Assembly: GCF_000317045.1 (NCBI RefSeq)
Contig: NC_019703.1
Span: 4,617,112 to 4,681,111, forward strand
DNA length: 64,000 bases
Origin: Geitlerinema sp. PCC 7407
GTDB lineage: Bacteria; Cyanobacteriota; Cyanobacteriia; PCC-7407
Direction: 5' to 3'
This document shows, one piece after another, positions 18,484 through 27,382 of this stretch; the first letter of the stretch is position 1, and every line of letters starts with the position of its first letter. The notes beneath the pieces were generated by a model, which saw nothing but the letters and a program-made list of their open reading frames with translations, made no database searches and had not been told where the DNA came from. The position numbers and the translations under genes were made by a program.

Positions 18484-19764
18484 ATGCCCCAATCATCTTC
18501 CCAGACAAACCGTGTGACGCCTAACTCTGTCAAGACCACCGCGCCCACGTACCTCGTCACCAATGCCCGCGTACCGGGATATGAAGGATTTCACCAAATT
18601 TGGATCGATCCCAGCGGGATGATCCAGACCATCCAGCCCATGAACCAGGCCCTGAAGCGCCTGCCGCCAGACTCCCTCAAGATTCTGGATATTGCAGGGG
18701 ACTGGGTGTCCCTCGGCGGCGTCGACGGGCAGATCAATGGCGCGCTGGGATTGGCTTTTCCGGATGTCACGGAGCGCGATTTTGATCGGCTTTCTGAGAT
18801 TTGCCAGTTTCTGTGGCAGCAGGGTCTTGATGGCTTTTTGCCGACGATTGTGACGACGTCAGGGGAAAAAATTCGCCGGTCTCTCGATGCGATCGCTGCT
18901 TTTCGCGATCGCCCCCAGCCCAGCCGCAGCGCCCGGATTCTGGGCGTCCACCTCGAAGGGCCGTTTCTGCATCCCGCCAAGCGGGGAGCCCATCCCCAGG
19001 AGCACCTGCAGCCCCTCACCCTCGACACTGTCCAAGCAGTCCTCGGTCCCCACAGCTCTCTGGTGCGCGTGATGACCCTCGCCCCCGAGCTGGACCCCAC
19101 CCACACCGTCATTCCCTACCTGCGCGCCCAGGGCATCGTCGTCAGCCTCGGCCACTCCCAAGCTACCGCCCAGGAAGCCAACGCCGCCTTTGAGCAAGGC
19201 GCGTCCATGGTGACCCACGCCTTCAACGCCATGCCCAGCCTGCACCACCGAGAACCGGGCCTGCTGGGCGCAGCGCTGCTGCGATCGGGCATTCACTGCG
19301 GCCTGATCGCCGATGGTCAGCACATCACGCCCGCCATGGTCGACCTCTTGGTCCGCCTCAGTCGCGGCAACCTCAGCGGTCAGTCCATCGAAGACGGCCT
19401 GTTCCTAGTTAGCGATGCCCTCGCTCCCCTGGGGCTCCCCGACGGCACCTATCCCTGGGACAGCCGCCAAATCACCGTTACCCACGGGACCGCTCGCCTC
19501 GACGACGGCACCCTCGCTGGCACCACCTTGCCCCTCCTGGAAGGGGTGAAAAACCTGGTGCGCTGGGGAGTCTGCTCCCCGGGGGAGGCGATCGCCCTAG
19601 CCACCACCGCGCCGCGCCGCGCCCTGCGCCCCGCCAGCACCCCCTCGGGCAAAGGCAGCCGCGCCTACAACCCCTATCTCGACAAATCCGCCAGCCTGCT
19701 GCGCTGGAAACTCGACAGCACCACCCAGGAGCTCACCTGGCAGCGTCTGCTGCCGCGCCCCTAA
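18484..19764 (+). CDS. nagA: N-acetylglucosamine-6-phosphate deacetylase
   Basis: NagA removes acetate from GlcNAc-6-phosphate in amino-sugar recycling. The 426-residue amidohydrolase has the metal-binding and catalytic motifs in order: [17 protein letters not shown], a conserved SLGHSQAT histidine, [16 protein letters not shown], and the catalytic aspartate in LVSDALAP. It is slightly long at its N-terminus (about 30 polar residues), so an internal start is possible. It is not next to nagB. A weak hairpin (19792-19809) follows the stop. Confidence 0.95.
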   Translation: MPQSSSQTNRVTPNSVKTTAPTYLVTNARVPGYEGFHQIWIDPSGMIQTIQPMNQALKRLPPDSLKILDIAGDWVSLGGVDGQINGALGLAFPDVTERDFDRLSEICQFLWQQGLDGFLPTIVTTSGEKIRRSLDAIAAFRDRPQPSRSARILGVHLEGPFLHPAKRGAHPQEHLQPLTLDTVQAVLGPHSSLVRVMTLAPELDPTHTVIPYLRAQGIVVSLGHSQATAQEANAAFEQGASMVTHAFNAMPSLHHREPGLLGAALLRSGIHCGLIADGQHITPAMVDLLVRLSRGNLSGQSIEDGLFLVSDALAPLGLPDGTYPWDSRQITVTHGTARLDDGTLAGTTLPLLEGVKNLVRWGVCSPGEAIALATTAPRRALRPASTPSGKGSRAYNPYLDKSASLLRWKLDSTTQELTWQRLLPRP

Positions 19765-19864
19765 ATCCCCGACCGCGCCGCGCCCTTGCCCCCCCGACCC
19801 TCCTCGGGGCATAGTATTTAGCGTTCATGATGCTTTTTTTGGCCCATCCACCACAAACCCCGAT

Positions 19865-20554
19865 ATGAACGCAACCGACGACAAAACCGTTGTCCGCGAA
19901 TACTTTAATGCCGTTGGCTTCGATCGCTGGCGGCGGATCTACGGCCAAACCGACGACATCAACAAAGTCCAGCTCGACATTCGCACCGGCCACCAGGAAA
20001 CCGTTGACACGCTGCTAGGCTGGCTCAAAGCCGACGGCGGTCTGGAAGGGCTCACCGTTTGCGATGCGGGCTGCGGCGTTGGCAGTCTCAGCATTCCCCT
20101 AGGCGCGGCGGGTGCCAAGGTCTACGCCACCGACATTTCCGAGAAAATGGTGGGCGAAGCCAAAGAGCGCGCTCAGGCAGAGCTGGGCGCTTCTAACAGC
20201 ATCACCTTCGAGGTGAAGGACCTCGAGAACCTCAGCGGCAAGTACCACACGGTCGTGTGCCTGGACGTGATCATTCACTATCCCCAGGAGCAAGCGGCGC
20301 AAATGATTGCCCACCTGAGCTCTCTGGCTGAGTCGCGCTTGGTGGTCAGCTTTGCGCCCAAGAACCTCTTTTACAGCGCCCTCAAGCAGATCGGGAATCT
20401 ATTCCGAGGCCCCAGCAAGGCCACTCGCGCCTACCTGCACAGCGAAGCGGAAGTGGTCAAAACCCTCAAAAGCCTGGGCTGGGAAGTGAAGCGACGCAAC
20501 CAAGTCAGCACTCGCTTTTACTTCTCTTGTATGCTGGAGGCAACTCGCGCCTAG
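19865..20554 (+). CDS. chlM: Magnesium-protoporphyrin IX O-methyltransferase
   Basis: ChlM transfers methyl from S-adenosylmethionine to the C13 propionate of Mg-protoporphyrin IX, the step after Mg chelation in chlorophyll synthesis. The 229 residues include the SAM-binding VCDAGCGVGSLSIPLG, a YATDISEKMV second motif and the ChlM-type start DDKTVVREYFNAVGFDRWRRIYG. It is monocistronic, or the head of a short cluster with the membrane-protein pair that begins 44 bases downstream. Confidence 0.97.
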   Translation: MNATDDKTVVREYFNAVGFDRWRRIYGQTDDINKVQLDIRTGHQETVDTLLGWLKADGGLEGLTVCDAGCGVGSLSIPLGAAGAKVYATDISEKMVGEAKERAQAELGASNSITFEVKDLENLSGKYHTVVCLDVIIHYPQEQAAQMIAHLSSLAESRLVVSFAPKNLFYSALKQIGNLFRGPSKATRAYLHSEAEVVKTLKSLGWEVKRRNQVSTRFYFSCMLEATRA

Positions 20555-20597
20555 CGATAAAATCGTTGCAATCTTTACCCCAGCAATCACAGAGACG

Positions 20598-21110
20598 ATG
20601 AGCCGCCGCAAGACGATCGTCACGACAGGACTTCTCGTGGGAGGGGGCTTGAGCCTTTTGTTTGGGCTGATGGCCCTAATTTGGTATGTGACCCTACCCC
20701 TCGAGAAGGGGGGCAAACCGATTACGCGAACAGACAGTGCTCTGATCGGGGCGCGGGTGTCTCTGCCGTTTTGGCTTCTGGGCATCCCGAGTACGGGGGC
20801 GGGGGCGTGGCTGCTCTACACCCAGCGCCGCCAGCAGGTCCAGGCTCAGCGCGATCGCTTACAGGCGGCTTTCCAAACCCTGTTGGCCAGCCAAGGGGGA
20901 AAAATCAGCGTGCGGGGCCTGGCCCAAGAAGCCCGGTGCTCAGCCTTTTGGGCCAATGACTTTTTGGTGAGTAAAGCCCAGGAACTCAATGGTCAGCGGC
21001 TGCCAGTCGCTAAGCCTGAAGCAGCTTCCGACGCGCCTTCAGCCGATCCAGCCTCTCCGACAGCCTCTCCCAACGACAGTCCGTCCTACCTTTTTCCAAA
21101 TAGCCAGTAG
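20598..21110 (+). CDS. Two-helix membrane protein with winged-helix-like domain (paralogue of next gene)
   Basis: A 170-residue protein, unrecognised by name. Two membrane helices (about 8-30 and 55-72) are followed by a charged helix and a small domain at about 85-135 with the pattern F..LL...GG.I.V..LA.EA......A..FL. This resembles a winged-helix or SEFIR-free HTH unit. A Pro/Ser/Asp-rich tail follows. The same plan recurs in the next gene, 12 bases downstream, so they look like tandem paralogues in one operon. The ribosome site GAGACG precedes the ATG. Confidence 0.65.
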   Translation: MSRRKTIVTTGLLVGGGLSLLFGLMALIWYVTLPLEKGGKPITRTDSALIGARVSLPFWLLGIPSTGAGAWLLYTQRRQQVQAQRDRLQAAFQTLLASQGGKISVRGLAQEARCSAFWANDFLVSKAQELNGQRLPVAKPEAASDAPSADPASPTASPNDSPSYLFPNSQ

Positions 21111-21122
21111 GCAGGAGGCCCC

Positions 21123-21803
21123 GTGAGATTTCTTCGCAAAACTGCGGCGGGGTTTTTGTTGACGTTTGGATTTTTGCTGCTGCTGGTGCCAGCGGTGGTT
21201 TTGCCCGATCGCGAGGCGACCCAAGACGACCGAGATGGGGCTTGGGGCTGTTTGGCCATGGGGATTCCGGTGACGGCGTGGGGCGGCTGGATCGTGTGGG
21301 GCCTCTACAGCGACCGTCGCAAGGCCAGACTGAAGCAGGTTCAGGATGCGTTTTATCGGCTGGTGCGCCAGCACCATGGCCGGGTAACGGTGCTGAACTT
21401 TGCCATGGAGGCGGAGCTGCCGGGGGAAGAGGCTAAGGCTTTTTTGGATGCGCGATCGCGCGAATTTGGCGTCACCTTTGATGTGATGGAGGACGGGGGA
21501 ATTGTCTATCAGTTTCCCGTGATTGGGCTGGAGGAGCCCCCGGTGATGGCCGCAGCCGAGCCCGCAGCCGTGCTGGCTGGGGGCGATCGCGTGGATGTGG
21601 TGCTGCTGGACTTCCCGCCTAACCAAAAAATTCCCTTGATCAAGGTGTTGCGCGAGATGACGGGCCTGAGCCTCGCAGCGACCAAGGACATGACCGATCA
21701 AGTCCCTAGCGTGATCGGCAGCAATGTGGAGCAGGCAGTGGCCCGCCAGTGGCAGCAGCGCCTGAGCGCCGTGGGAGCGACAGTGCAGCTGCGATCGCGC
21801 TAG
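21123..21803 (+). CDS. Membrane protein with C-terminal ribosomal L7/L12-like domain
   Basis: A 226-residue protein that starts at GTG behind an AGGAGG ribosome site. Two membrane helices (about 8-28 and 44-62) are followed by a winged-helix-like segment (about 70-120) matching the preceding gene. Residues 156-223 follow the ribosomal L7/L12 C-terminal-domain pattern: VDVVLLDFPPNQKIPLIKVL, then TGLSLAATKDM, then a final helix and GATVQL. L7/L12-like tails are known on some non-ribosomal proteins, where they serve as interaction modules. Whether this one touches translation factors is unknown. The soluble parts probably face the cytoplasm. Confidence 0.7.
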   Translation: MRFLRKTAAGFLLTFGFLLLLVPAVVLPDREATQDDRDGAWGCLAMGIPVTAWGGWIVWGLYSDRRKARLKQVQDAFYRLVRQHHGRVTVLNFAMEAELPGEEAKAFLDARSREFGVTFDVMEDGGIVYQFPVIGLEEPPVMAAAEPAAVLAGGDRVDVVLLDFPPNQKIPLIKVLREMTGLSLAATKDMTDQVPSVIGSNVEQAVARQWQQRLSAVGATVQLRSR

Positions 21804-21885
21804 CTGCGGCGCAGGGGGCGATCGCCGTCCCCCGGAGCTGGAGCGGGTTTTGATATTCTGACAAAGGCCTATCTCCTCAAAATCT

Positions 21886-22683
21886 ATGGCGGTCACCGTT
21901 CGACAATTGATGCAGCGTAAACAGCAGTCCCAGCCCATCGTGGCGGCGACGGCCTGGGACTACGCGTTTGCCAATCTGATGGACGAGTCCGGGGTGGATT
22001 TGGTGCTGGTGGGGGATTCTCTGGCCATGGTGGCGCTGGGCTACTCGACGACGCTGCCCATCACGCTGGAGGAGATGCTGCACCACGCCAAGGCGGTGCG
22101 CCGGGGGGTCAAACAGGCGCTGGTGGTGTGTGATTTGCCGTTTCTGAGCTACCAGGAGAGCTTGTCCCAGGCGATCCACTCGGCGGGTCGAGTCCTCAAG
22201 GAGTCGGGCGCGGAGGCGGTGAAGGTGGAGGGCGGCTATCCGGCGATCGCCGAGACGGTCGCTCGACTGGTCCAGGTGGGCATTCCAGTGCTGGGGCACG
22301 TGGGGCTGACGCCGCAGTCCGTGCACCAGCTGGGCTACCGCCAGCAGGGCAAGACCGACGATGGGGGCGAAAAGGTTTTGCAGGAGGCGATCGCCCTGGA
22401 GCAGGCAGGGGCCTTTGCGGTGGTGCTAGAGCACATTCCAGCCGAGCTGGGCCGCCGAATTACCGAAACCCTCAGCATTCCGACCATTGGCATCGGTGCC
22501 GGTCCCCACTGCGATGGCCAGGTGCTGGTGACGGCGGATTTGCTGGGGCTAAGCGATCGCCAGCCGCCCTTTGCCCGGGTATACGCCAACCTGCGCCAAA
22601 CCATTACTCAGGCGATCGCTCAGTACGCCCAGGAGGTACGGACTCGCCAGTTTCCCCCAGAGAGGGCGGACTCGGGGCGCTGA
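21886..22683 (+). CDS. panB: 3-methyl-2-oxobutanoate hydroxymethyltransferase
   Basis: PanB makes ketopantoate from alpha-ketoisovalerate and methylenetetrahydrofolate, the first step to pantothenate. The 265 residues contain the [15 protein letters not shown] core, [10 protein letters not shown] with a metal-binding aspartate, the catalytic-glutamate region [24 protein letters not shown]-like segment and [14 protein letters not shown]. The 3' end overlaps the convergent HTH gene by 80 bases. Confidence 0.96.
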   Translation: MAVTVRQLMQRKQQSQPIVAATAWDYAFANLMDESGVDLVLVGDSLAMVALGYSTTLPITLEEMLHHAKAVRRGVKQALVVCDLPFLSYQESLSQAIHSAGRVLKESGAEAVKVEGGYPAIAETVARLVQVGIPVLGHVGLTPQSVHQLGYRQQGKTDDGGEKVLQEAIALEQAGAFAVVLEHIPAELGRRITETLSIPTIGIGAGPHCDGQVLVTADLLGLSDRQPPFARVYANLRQTITQAIAQYAQEVRTRQFPPERADSGR

Positions 22684-23032
22684 GGGAGCCTTGCTGGGCG
22701 GCCAAAGCGGCGATCGCCCCTTCCAGGGCCGCCAGCTGCGCCCGCATGTGGCCCACGTCCTGGGTCAGCTGGCTGACCTGCGCTTCGAGGGTTTTGAGGC
22801 TGGCATCGGAGCGCGGGATTTCCCAAACCGACAGGTTGAGGGCTGAGAGAATTTTTTGCACGGTGGCAAAGCTGGGGTCGTAGTCCGGGTCATTGAGGAT
22901 GCGGCTGATCTGCTGGGTATAGCCAAAATCGCTGCCTCCGTGCACCTCGGCGATCCGGGCTGAGACCTTGCGCACGCTGAGCTGCTGAGCGTGCATCAGC
23001 GTTCGAATCAGTTCCACTACACCCTCTTGCAT
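22604..23032 (-). CDS. Small helix-turn-helix regulator with coiled coil
   Basis: A 142-residue protein. Residues 1-70 look like a Cro/CI-type helix-turn-helix: [20 protein letters not shown], then [20 protein letters not shown] and [15 protein letters not shown]. Residues 75-115 form a coiled coil ([22 protein letters not shown]), and the tail is Pro/Ser-rich. The start ending at 23032 excludes a poorly conserved N-terminal extension. The last 26 codons lie antisense within panB, so the exact C-terminus is worth checking. Probably a DNA-binding regulator with target unknown. Confidence 0.65.
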   Translation of the reverse strand: MQEGVVELIRTLMHAQQLSVRKVSARIAEVHGGSDFGYTQQISRILNDPDYDPSFATVQKILSALNLSVWEIPRSDASLKTLEAQVSQLTQDVGHMRAQLAALEGAIAALAAQQGSLSAPSPPSLGETGESVPPGRTERSPE

Positions 23033-23117
23033 CCTGCCCGATCCTTGTAAGCCCTCACGGTTTGCGCGTTTCCCACTGTGACACACTCTCGGCCCGATGC
23101 TGAGCCCGGTCGGTCGC

Positions 23118-24029
23118 CTAGGTGCCCAGCAGACCGATCAGCGTGCGCAAAAGCTGCACAGCGGCGATCGCCACGAGCAAGCCCAGGACGACCATATTTC
23201 CCAAACGCAAATAGATCTGGAGCTGGCGCGATCGCTGCTCGGCCTGTTCGCGCACGTACTGACGAATGTGTTCCAGGGCCGGAGCCAGATCTCCCGTTTC
23301 TTCGCCGCTGATCAGGATCTGGCGCGCAACAGCAGGCAGGGCGATCGCCTGACTCAGGGGCAAACCCAGCTGCACCTGGCTCTGGGCGAGCCGCCAGGGT
23401 CGGCGCAGGGCGGGCGGCGTGTAGCGGCTGAGCAGATCGAGGGAAGCCACCACCGATAGGCCCGCTTGCAGCGGGATCGCCAAGGCCGCCAGCTGCTCCA
23501 CCGTTTCTCGATCCGTAGGCCCGCGCGGGTGCCACGAGACCTGCCCCGTCGCCATCCCCCACACCAGCAGCGACCCCGCCAGCGCCAAGAACCACAGGTC
23601 CAGCCGCACCGCCGCTGACAGGCCTCCGATGGCCAAGGCGATCGCCCCCAGCAGCGACAGCCACATCAGCCCAAGGGAGCGCCCCATCTCCCGCTGACGG
23701 CGGCGCTGGCGGCGCTCCTGCTCCGCATCCGCCGCCAGCACTGGGAAAAATTCGGGGAGGGTGCCGCTGGCCTCAGCCGCCGCCAGCAGGGCGAGCGCCC
23801 ACGGCGTCCAGTAGCGGCGGGTGCGCGGATGGCCCGCCATCGCGTCGGTCAAGTCTTGGCCCTGCCGGAGGCGCGCCGCCACCTCTCGGCAATAGGTTTG
23901 CCAGTCGCGCTTTCCCTTGGCGCTGGACATCGCCAACGCCTGAGCCAGGGTGCACCCCGAAGCAAGCAGCGACCCCATCTGTTCCAAACTGGCAATGACA
24001 CCAGGGCGATCGCCCACTAAGATTTGCAC
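23118..24029 (-). CDS. GspF/PilC-like type II secretion F-domain protein
   Basis: A 303-residue inner-membrane protein with two T2SSF domains: GSLLASGCTLAQALAMSSAKG in the first half, and IPLQAGLSVVASLDLLSR plus ISGEETGDLAPALEHI in the second. Three hydrophobic segments (about 115-135, 145-160, 275-300) fit the GspF/PilC topology. True PilC is about 400 residues, so this is a shorter member. No other pilus or secretion genes are nearby, so its partner system is unknown. The neighbouring minus-strand DUF2808 gene ends four bases away and they may be one operon. Confidence 0.8.
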   Translation of the reverse strand: MQILVGDRPGVIASLEQMGSLLASGCTLAQALAMSSAKGKRDWQTYCREVAARLRQGQDLTDAMAGHPRTRRYWTPWALALLAAAEASGTLPEFFPVLAADAEQERRQRRRQREMGRSLGLMWLSLLGAIALAIGGLSAAVRLDLWFLALAGSLLVWGMATGQVSWHPRGPTDRETVEQLAALAIPLQAGLSVVASLDLLSRYTPPALRRPWRLAQSQVQLGLPLSQAIALPAVARQILISGEETGDLAPALEHIRQYVREQAEQRSRQLQIYLRLGNMVVLGLLVAIAAVQLLRTLIGLLGT

Positions 24030-24032
24030 GCT

Positions 24033-24617
24033 CTAGTACCAGGGATATCCCCGCCAAAGATACAGGTCGCTGCCCCCATAGAAGTGTAGCCGTCCATAGC
24101 CGAGAAATTGGCTCTGGGGATTGTCCCCCGCCGGGACCGCCGTCACGCCAAACAGATACACGCCGTCATAGCGGGGGTTTCGCACCGGCCGCAGCCCCAG
24201 GGTCACCGTCCGTCCAGGCTCCACCGGCGGGTCAAAGGTCACCGTCACCCGGCGTTGGGAAAGATCCTGGGTCACCTCGCCCACCGCAATCAGGCGCTGG
24301 CGATCGCCCCCCTCATAGGCAAAGGTTTCTCCCAGGCGATAGCGCAGCGTATCTACTCCCTCCCGCTGCTCCAGCATCAGCTGGCCGAGGGGCTCATCGG
24401 CGTTTTCGGGCACCGCCACCGTGAAATAGTAGGTTGCGCTCCAGGCGCTGGCCTCGTTGCGGGTGGTCGTGGCGCTCACCAAGCTCGGGGGCTGCACAAA
24501 GTGAACCTTGCCGTCGCGCAGCCGCACCGCCAGCGCCCCCGGAACCACCGTGCTCCCCAGCCCCAAACCCAGGGCGATCGCCCAGCTCCACCGTTGTTGT
24601 TTGTTGGGTCGCAGCAT
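24033..24617 (-). CDS. DUF2808 secreted protein
   Basis: A 194-residue exported protein. A basic start and a hydrophobic helix with an Ala-x-Ala end near residue 30 form a signal peptide. The rest is the beta-rich DUF2808 domain, seen almost only in cyanobacteria: VHFVQPPSLVSATTT, YYFTVAVPENADEPLG, TVTFDPPVEPGRTVTLGLRPVRNPRYDGVYLFGV and a C-terminal Tyr/Trp-rich RLHFYGGSDLY. The ATG at 24617 is chosen for a GGAGG upstream. It lies directly upstream of the GspF-like gene. Its function is unknown; it is probably periplasmic. Confidence 0.85.
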   Translation of the reverse strand: MLRPNKQQRWSWAIALGLGLGSTVVPGALAVRLRDGKVHFVQPPSLVSATTTRNEASAWSATYYFTVAVPENADEPLGQLMLEQREGVDTLRYRLGETFAYEGGDRQRLIAVGEVTQDLSQRRVTVTFDPPVEPGRTVTLGLRPVRNPRYDGVYLFGVTAVPAGDNPQSQFLGYGRLHFYGGSDLYLWRGYPWY

Positions 24618-25070
24618 CGGAATTTCGCCTCCTTCGAGCATCCGGCTATTCGCGTTGAGTAGATGCCTTTCTTCTGAGAATCATTGCAATTTTTCTAGAT
24701 ATTTATTCATGCATTGCAACTCAAAGATCGCGCTTCTTTACACAAGCCTTCGAGCAGTCTAATGTCCTGTCCCAAGAAATGAACTTCTATTAAATGAACC
24801 CCGCCCTGAGAAGGCAAAGTGATAGTCTGAAAACGAACCGCAGATTTGCACTATTCCCTTCAATTTCCGAGCATTTTTTCGCTCACTTCTATTTTAAGCG
24901 GTTCAGTTTCTGAGAGATTCTAGGCCGATTTGAGCTTTCATCTTCAAGGGCTTGAGCTGCACGATTTGACTGAAATCCAGCAGTTCTAAAACGCCCCGAA
25001 GCTCCTAGGCAGCAGTGAGTAATCACTCTCTTAGCGGTCTCTCGCCACTCACCTCACTGGGCAATGTCCA
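24618..25070. other. AT-rich intergenic region upstream of the DUF2808 gene
   Basis: About 450 bases with no supportable gene. A direct repeat CATTGCAA occurs at about 24681 and 24713. The GAGAATCATTGC-like stretch near 24676 is loosely reminiscent of an iron (Fur) box but is too weak to call. It should hold the divergent promoters of the DUF2808 gene and the gene at 25071. Confidence 0.4.
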
Positions 25071-25583
25071 ATGGCTACTGTGCGATTTGACCTCCACCGC
25101 CCGAACTGGCAAACCCTGATTTTGTTCACCCTTGGTTTTTGGCTGAGCGGTAGTTTGCTGGTGGACCTGCTGATCATGCCGGGGCTGTACTGGTCGGGCA
25201 TGATGACCGAGCCCGGATTTGCGATCGCGGGTAACTTGATTTTCGGCATTTTTAACCGCATTGAGCTGCTGTGCGCTGCTGTGGTGCTGACGGGGTTGTT
25301 GACCCTGCTCCAAGACATGAGCCACCTCAGCCGCCGGTATCTGCGCTGGGCGATCGCCCTGGGCGTCGCGCTGCTGATCGTGCCGCTGATGTACACCTAC
25401 GCGCTGACGCCGACCATGTCGGCCATGGGCCTCCAGCTCAACCTGTTTGAGACCTTTAGCGCCCCCGCCGCCATGAACAGCATGCACCAGAGCTACTGGC
25501 TACTGGAAATCTGCAAGCTGACCGGCATCGGCCTTTTGCTCAATGGCTGCTTCCAGCGCTTTGGCGACAGCTCCCTGGTCTAG
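25071..25583 (+). CDS. Four-helix integral membrane protein (DUF4149-like)
   Basis: A 170-residue protein with four hydrophobic segments (about 15-40, 50-75, 88-112, 148-165). The motif DLLIMPGLYWSGMM after the first helix and the conserved-looking FNRIELLCAA resemble the DUF4149/TMEM205-type fold found in cyanobacteria. Function unknown; it is probably in the plasma or thylakoid membrane. The ribosome site is weak. It is on the opposite strand from both neighbours. Confidence 0.65.
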   Translation: MATVRFDLHRPNWQTLILFTLGFWLSGSLLVDLLIMPGLYWSGMMTEPGFAIAGNLIFGIFNRIELLCAAVVLTGLLTLLQDMSHLSRRYLRWAIALGVALLIVPLMYTYALTPTMSAMGLQLNLFETFSAPAAMNSMHQSYWLLEICKLTGIGLLLNGCFQRFGDSSLV

Positions 25584-25637
25584 ACCCTAGGCACGCTCGC
25601 GGTTCTCCAAGTTTCGTGTTTGTTTGAGTGCTTGTTA

Positions 25638-25955
25638 CTAATTTCGGGGCCCTTGGGACATCGTTTCTGATGCATCAGGGGCTTCTTTTTGTGGCCATAG
25701 CAGGCGCAGGGCCATGATCGCAAAGCCAGCGGCCGCGATCGCCTTCACCACCCGAGTCGGCAGCAGGTATCCGGTCCCGCCGCCCACCAGCACCCCCAGG
25801 AAGCTGGCCACCAGCAGCGCCGCCGCCGCCCCAAAGAACACGGCCTTCGGAGACTTCGTGCTCCCGCCCAGGGCGATCGCCGCCAGCTGGCTTTTGTCTC
25901 CCAGCTCAGAAATAAAGACCGTCGCAAAGCTCAGTCCCAGCAGTTGCCAGTCCAT
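25638..25955 (-). CDS. Half-size UPF0016 (GDT1/TMEM165) transporter, second of pair
   Basis: A 105-residue protein with three membrane helices and one copy of the family metal-binding motif ELGDKSQ at about residue 18. Full-length UPF0016 proteins have two such halves; here each half is its own gene, so this one and its upstream neighbour presumably form a heteromer. Family members move Mn2+ (and Ca2+) across membranes, and split cyanobacterial pairs are known as hemi manganese exchangers. The ATG at 25955 follows a CGGAGA ribosome site. It lies 31 bases after its partner. Confidence 0.85.
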   Translation of the reverse strand: MDWQLLGLSFATVFISELGDKSQLAAIALGGSTKSPKAVFFGAAAALLVASFLGVLVGGGTGYLLPTRVVKAIAAAGFAIMALRLLWPQKEAPDASETMSQGPRN

Positions 25956-25986
25956 AGCAAAATTCTCCGGAGTCAGCGCAATCAAT

Positions 25987-26421
25987 CTAGGCAGCGGTCA
26001 CAATATCGAACACCAGCCACACCGCCAACGACAGCAGGATGCAGCCCGCCGCCGTTTCTAGGGCGCGCGGCGACACGCGGGAGGCCAGCCAGCGCCCCAG
26101 CAGCACCCCCGCCAAGCTGGTAGAAATCAGCGCCAGAGACGCCCCCGCAAACACAATCCAGGGAGCCTGGGACTCGGCGCTCATCAGCAGGGTTGTGAGC
26201 TGGGTTTTGTCGCCAATCTCCGCCAAGAAAATGGTGACGAAGGTGGAGCCAAACACCTGCAAACTCTGCCGCATCTGGGATGAATCAGTCGATTTGGCGC
26301 TATCTTGGGGCGCTGCTGGCGCGATCGCCTCTTCAGGAGCAAGGGTCACTGCTGCGTTAGGCGCCGACCAGGATTCAGCGGCCAGGGATTCGGACGGGCG
26401 TGCAGAGGAAGTCACAGGCAA
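25987..26421 (-). CDS. Half-size UPF0016 (GDT1/TMEM165) transporter, first of pair
   Basis: A protein with a disordered Ala/Ser/Pro-rich N-terminus of about 50 residues, followed by three membrane helices and the family motif EIGDKTQ. It pairs with the downstream half-size gene to complete the two-motif UPF0016 transporter, probably for manganese. The start is unclear: TTG at 26421 and GTG at 26415 are both possible, and an ATG near the first helix could also serve. Confidence 0.8.
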   Translation of the reverse strand: MPVTSSARPSESLAAESWSAPNAAVTLAPEEAIAPAAPQDSAKSTDSSQMRQSLQVFGSTFVTIFLAEIGDKTQLTTLLMSAESQAPWIVFAGASLALISTSLAGVLLGRWLASRVSPRALETAAGCILLSLAVWLVFDIVTAA

Positions 26422-26547
26422 TGGTTGGCTAAAAGCTTTTCATTTTCATTTCATTATTAATGGCCGGATAGGGGAATGACAAGGGGAGATTTCCCAGACG
26501 GGGCGATCGCCGATGGTTTCTCTCTGGGGCTCTGGAACAGCAGCGCG

Positions 26548-26898
26548 TCAAAGACCAATTTCGCGGTCAAAGCGAAGCATTTCGAGGCTGCGATCGCCGT
26601 AGACTCCTTCGATCTGCTGGCGGCAGCAGTCAATGGCAAAGTCGTTGACCTCGTCGGCTTCGATGCCGTACATATCCTGGAAAATGTCGGGCTGCACGCG
26701 GCAAAAGCGGGGCCGATCGTCATAAATCTGGCACTGCCGCGTATTGTGGTCAAAGTTGATGCACCAGCCATCTTCCCCCACCATGCTGAGGTACAGCATT
26801 AGCTCCTCTGAGGAGAGATATTCGCCGAGGTCCGGTCGATCAGCGGGGTCAAGATGGCAACAAGCCCCACATTGTTTGACGCATTGCCAAGTTGCCAT
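26548..26898 (-). CDS. YkgJ-family cysteine-cluster protein
   Basis: A 116-residue protein with the YkgJ-type N-terminal cluster CVKQCGACC (Cys6, 10, 13, 14), followed by further conserved cysteines (DGWCINFD, CQIYDDRPRFCRV, DCCRQ). The pattern of about eight cysteines suggests a bound zinc or iron-sulfur cluster. Family members are often called zinc/iron-chelating-domain proteins, with function unproven. It is oriented away from psb30, which lies about 480 bases off. Confidence 0.88.
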   Translation of the reverse strand: MATWQCVKQCGACCHLDPADRPDLGEYLSSEELMLYLSMVGEDGWCINFDHNTRQCQIYDDRPRFCRVQPDIFQDMYGIEADEVNDFAIDCCRQQIEGVYGDRSLEMLRFDREIGL

Positions 26899-27382
26899 GG
26901 TGGTTGATTGTGTCCTGGATATTGCAAAGGTGGCCGAGAAACCGCGATCGCGCTGGGCCAGGACAGCTCTGCAACAGGCTGGGGACGCTGGCGGCGATCG
27001 CCTCGCTACCCTATCGCAATTTTGCGTCCGCAGACAGGGGCAACTCCCCGAACCTTCGGGGATTCGGCGATGCCAAAAGGCCGTAGAATTCGGGGATAGA
27101 AAGGGCGATCGCCCGGGAGTTTTTTGCCGAAAAGTTGCTCAATGTTTGCGGCAATGGGCAAATCCAAAGGCCGAAAAAAGGGCCAGAGAAGTGACCAAAA
27201 ACATGCGCTCAGCCGCAGAATTTGAAGAATCTTTGCGAAAGAGCGCAGCTCGTTTACATTAGTTTTTAGCGTTTTGTAAATTTCCTTAAAAAAATTCCGC
27301 GATCGCCCGGTATGATCAAGCACGGGCAGCTGAATATCTTGCGTTTTAATTGTGACTTTGTTTGATTGACTTGGGAGGAGAC
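26899..27382. other. Intergenic region upstream of psb30
   Basis: No protein-coding frame here looks real. It contains a 7-bp hairpin (27046-27061), several HIP1 octamers, a candidate -10 (27311-27316) and a long AT-rich stretch (about 27250-27300) just upstream of it. Confidence 0.45.
27311..27316 (+). promoter_or_regulatory. Candidate -10 element of psb30
   Basis: TATGAT lies 67 bases before the psb30 start in an otherwise GC-rich stretch. No good -35 hexamer is at the ideal distance, so an activator or an extended -10 would be needed. Confidence 0.35.

Noticed and set aside
24676-24721. Fur box upstream of the DUF2808 gene
   Set aside because: Only a loose match to the consensus and no iron-related gene is adjacent.
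26744-27262. 172-codon plus-strand frame antisense to the YkgJ gene and running into the spacer
   Set aside because: Its first part is the complement of a well-supported gene and the rest lacks any recognisable protein feature.
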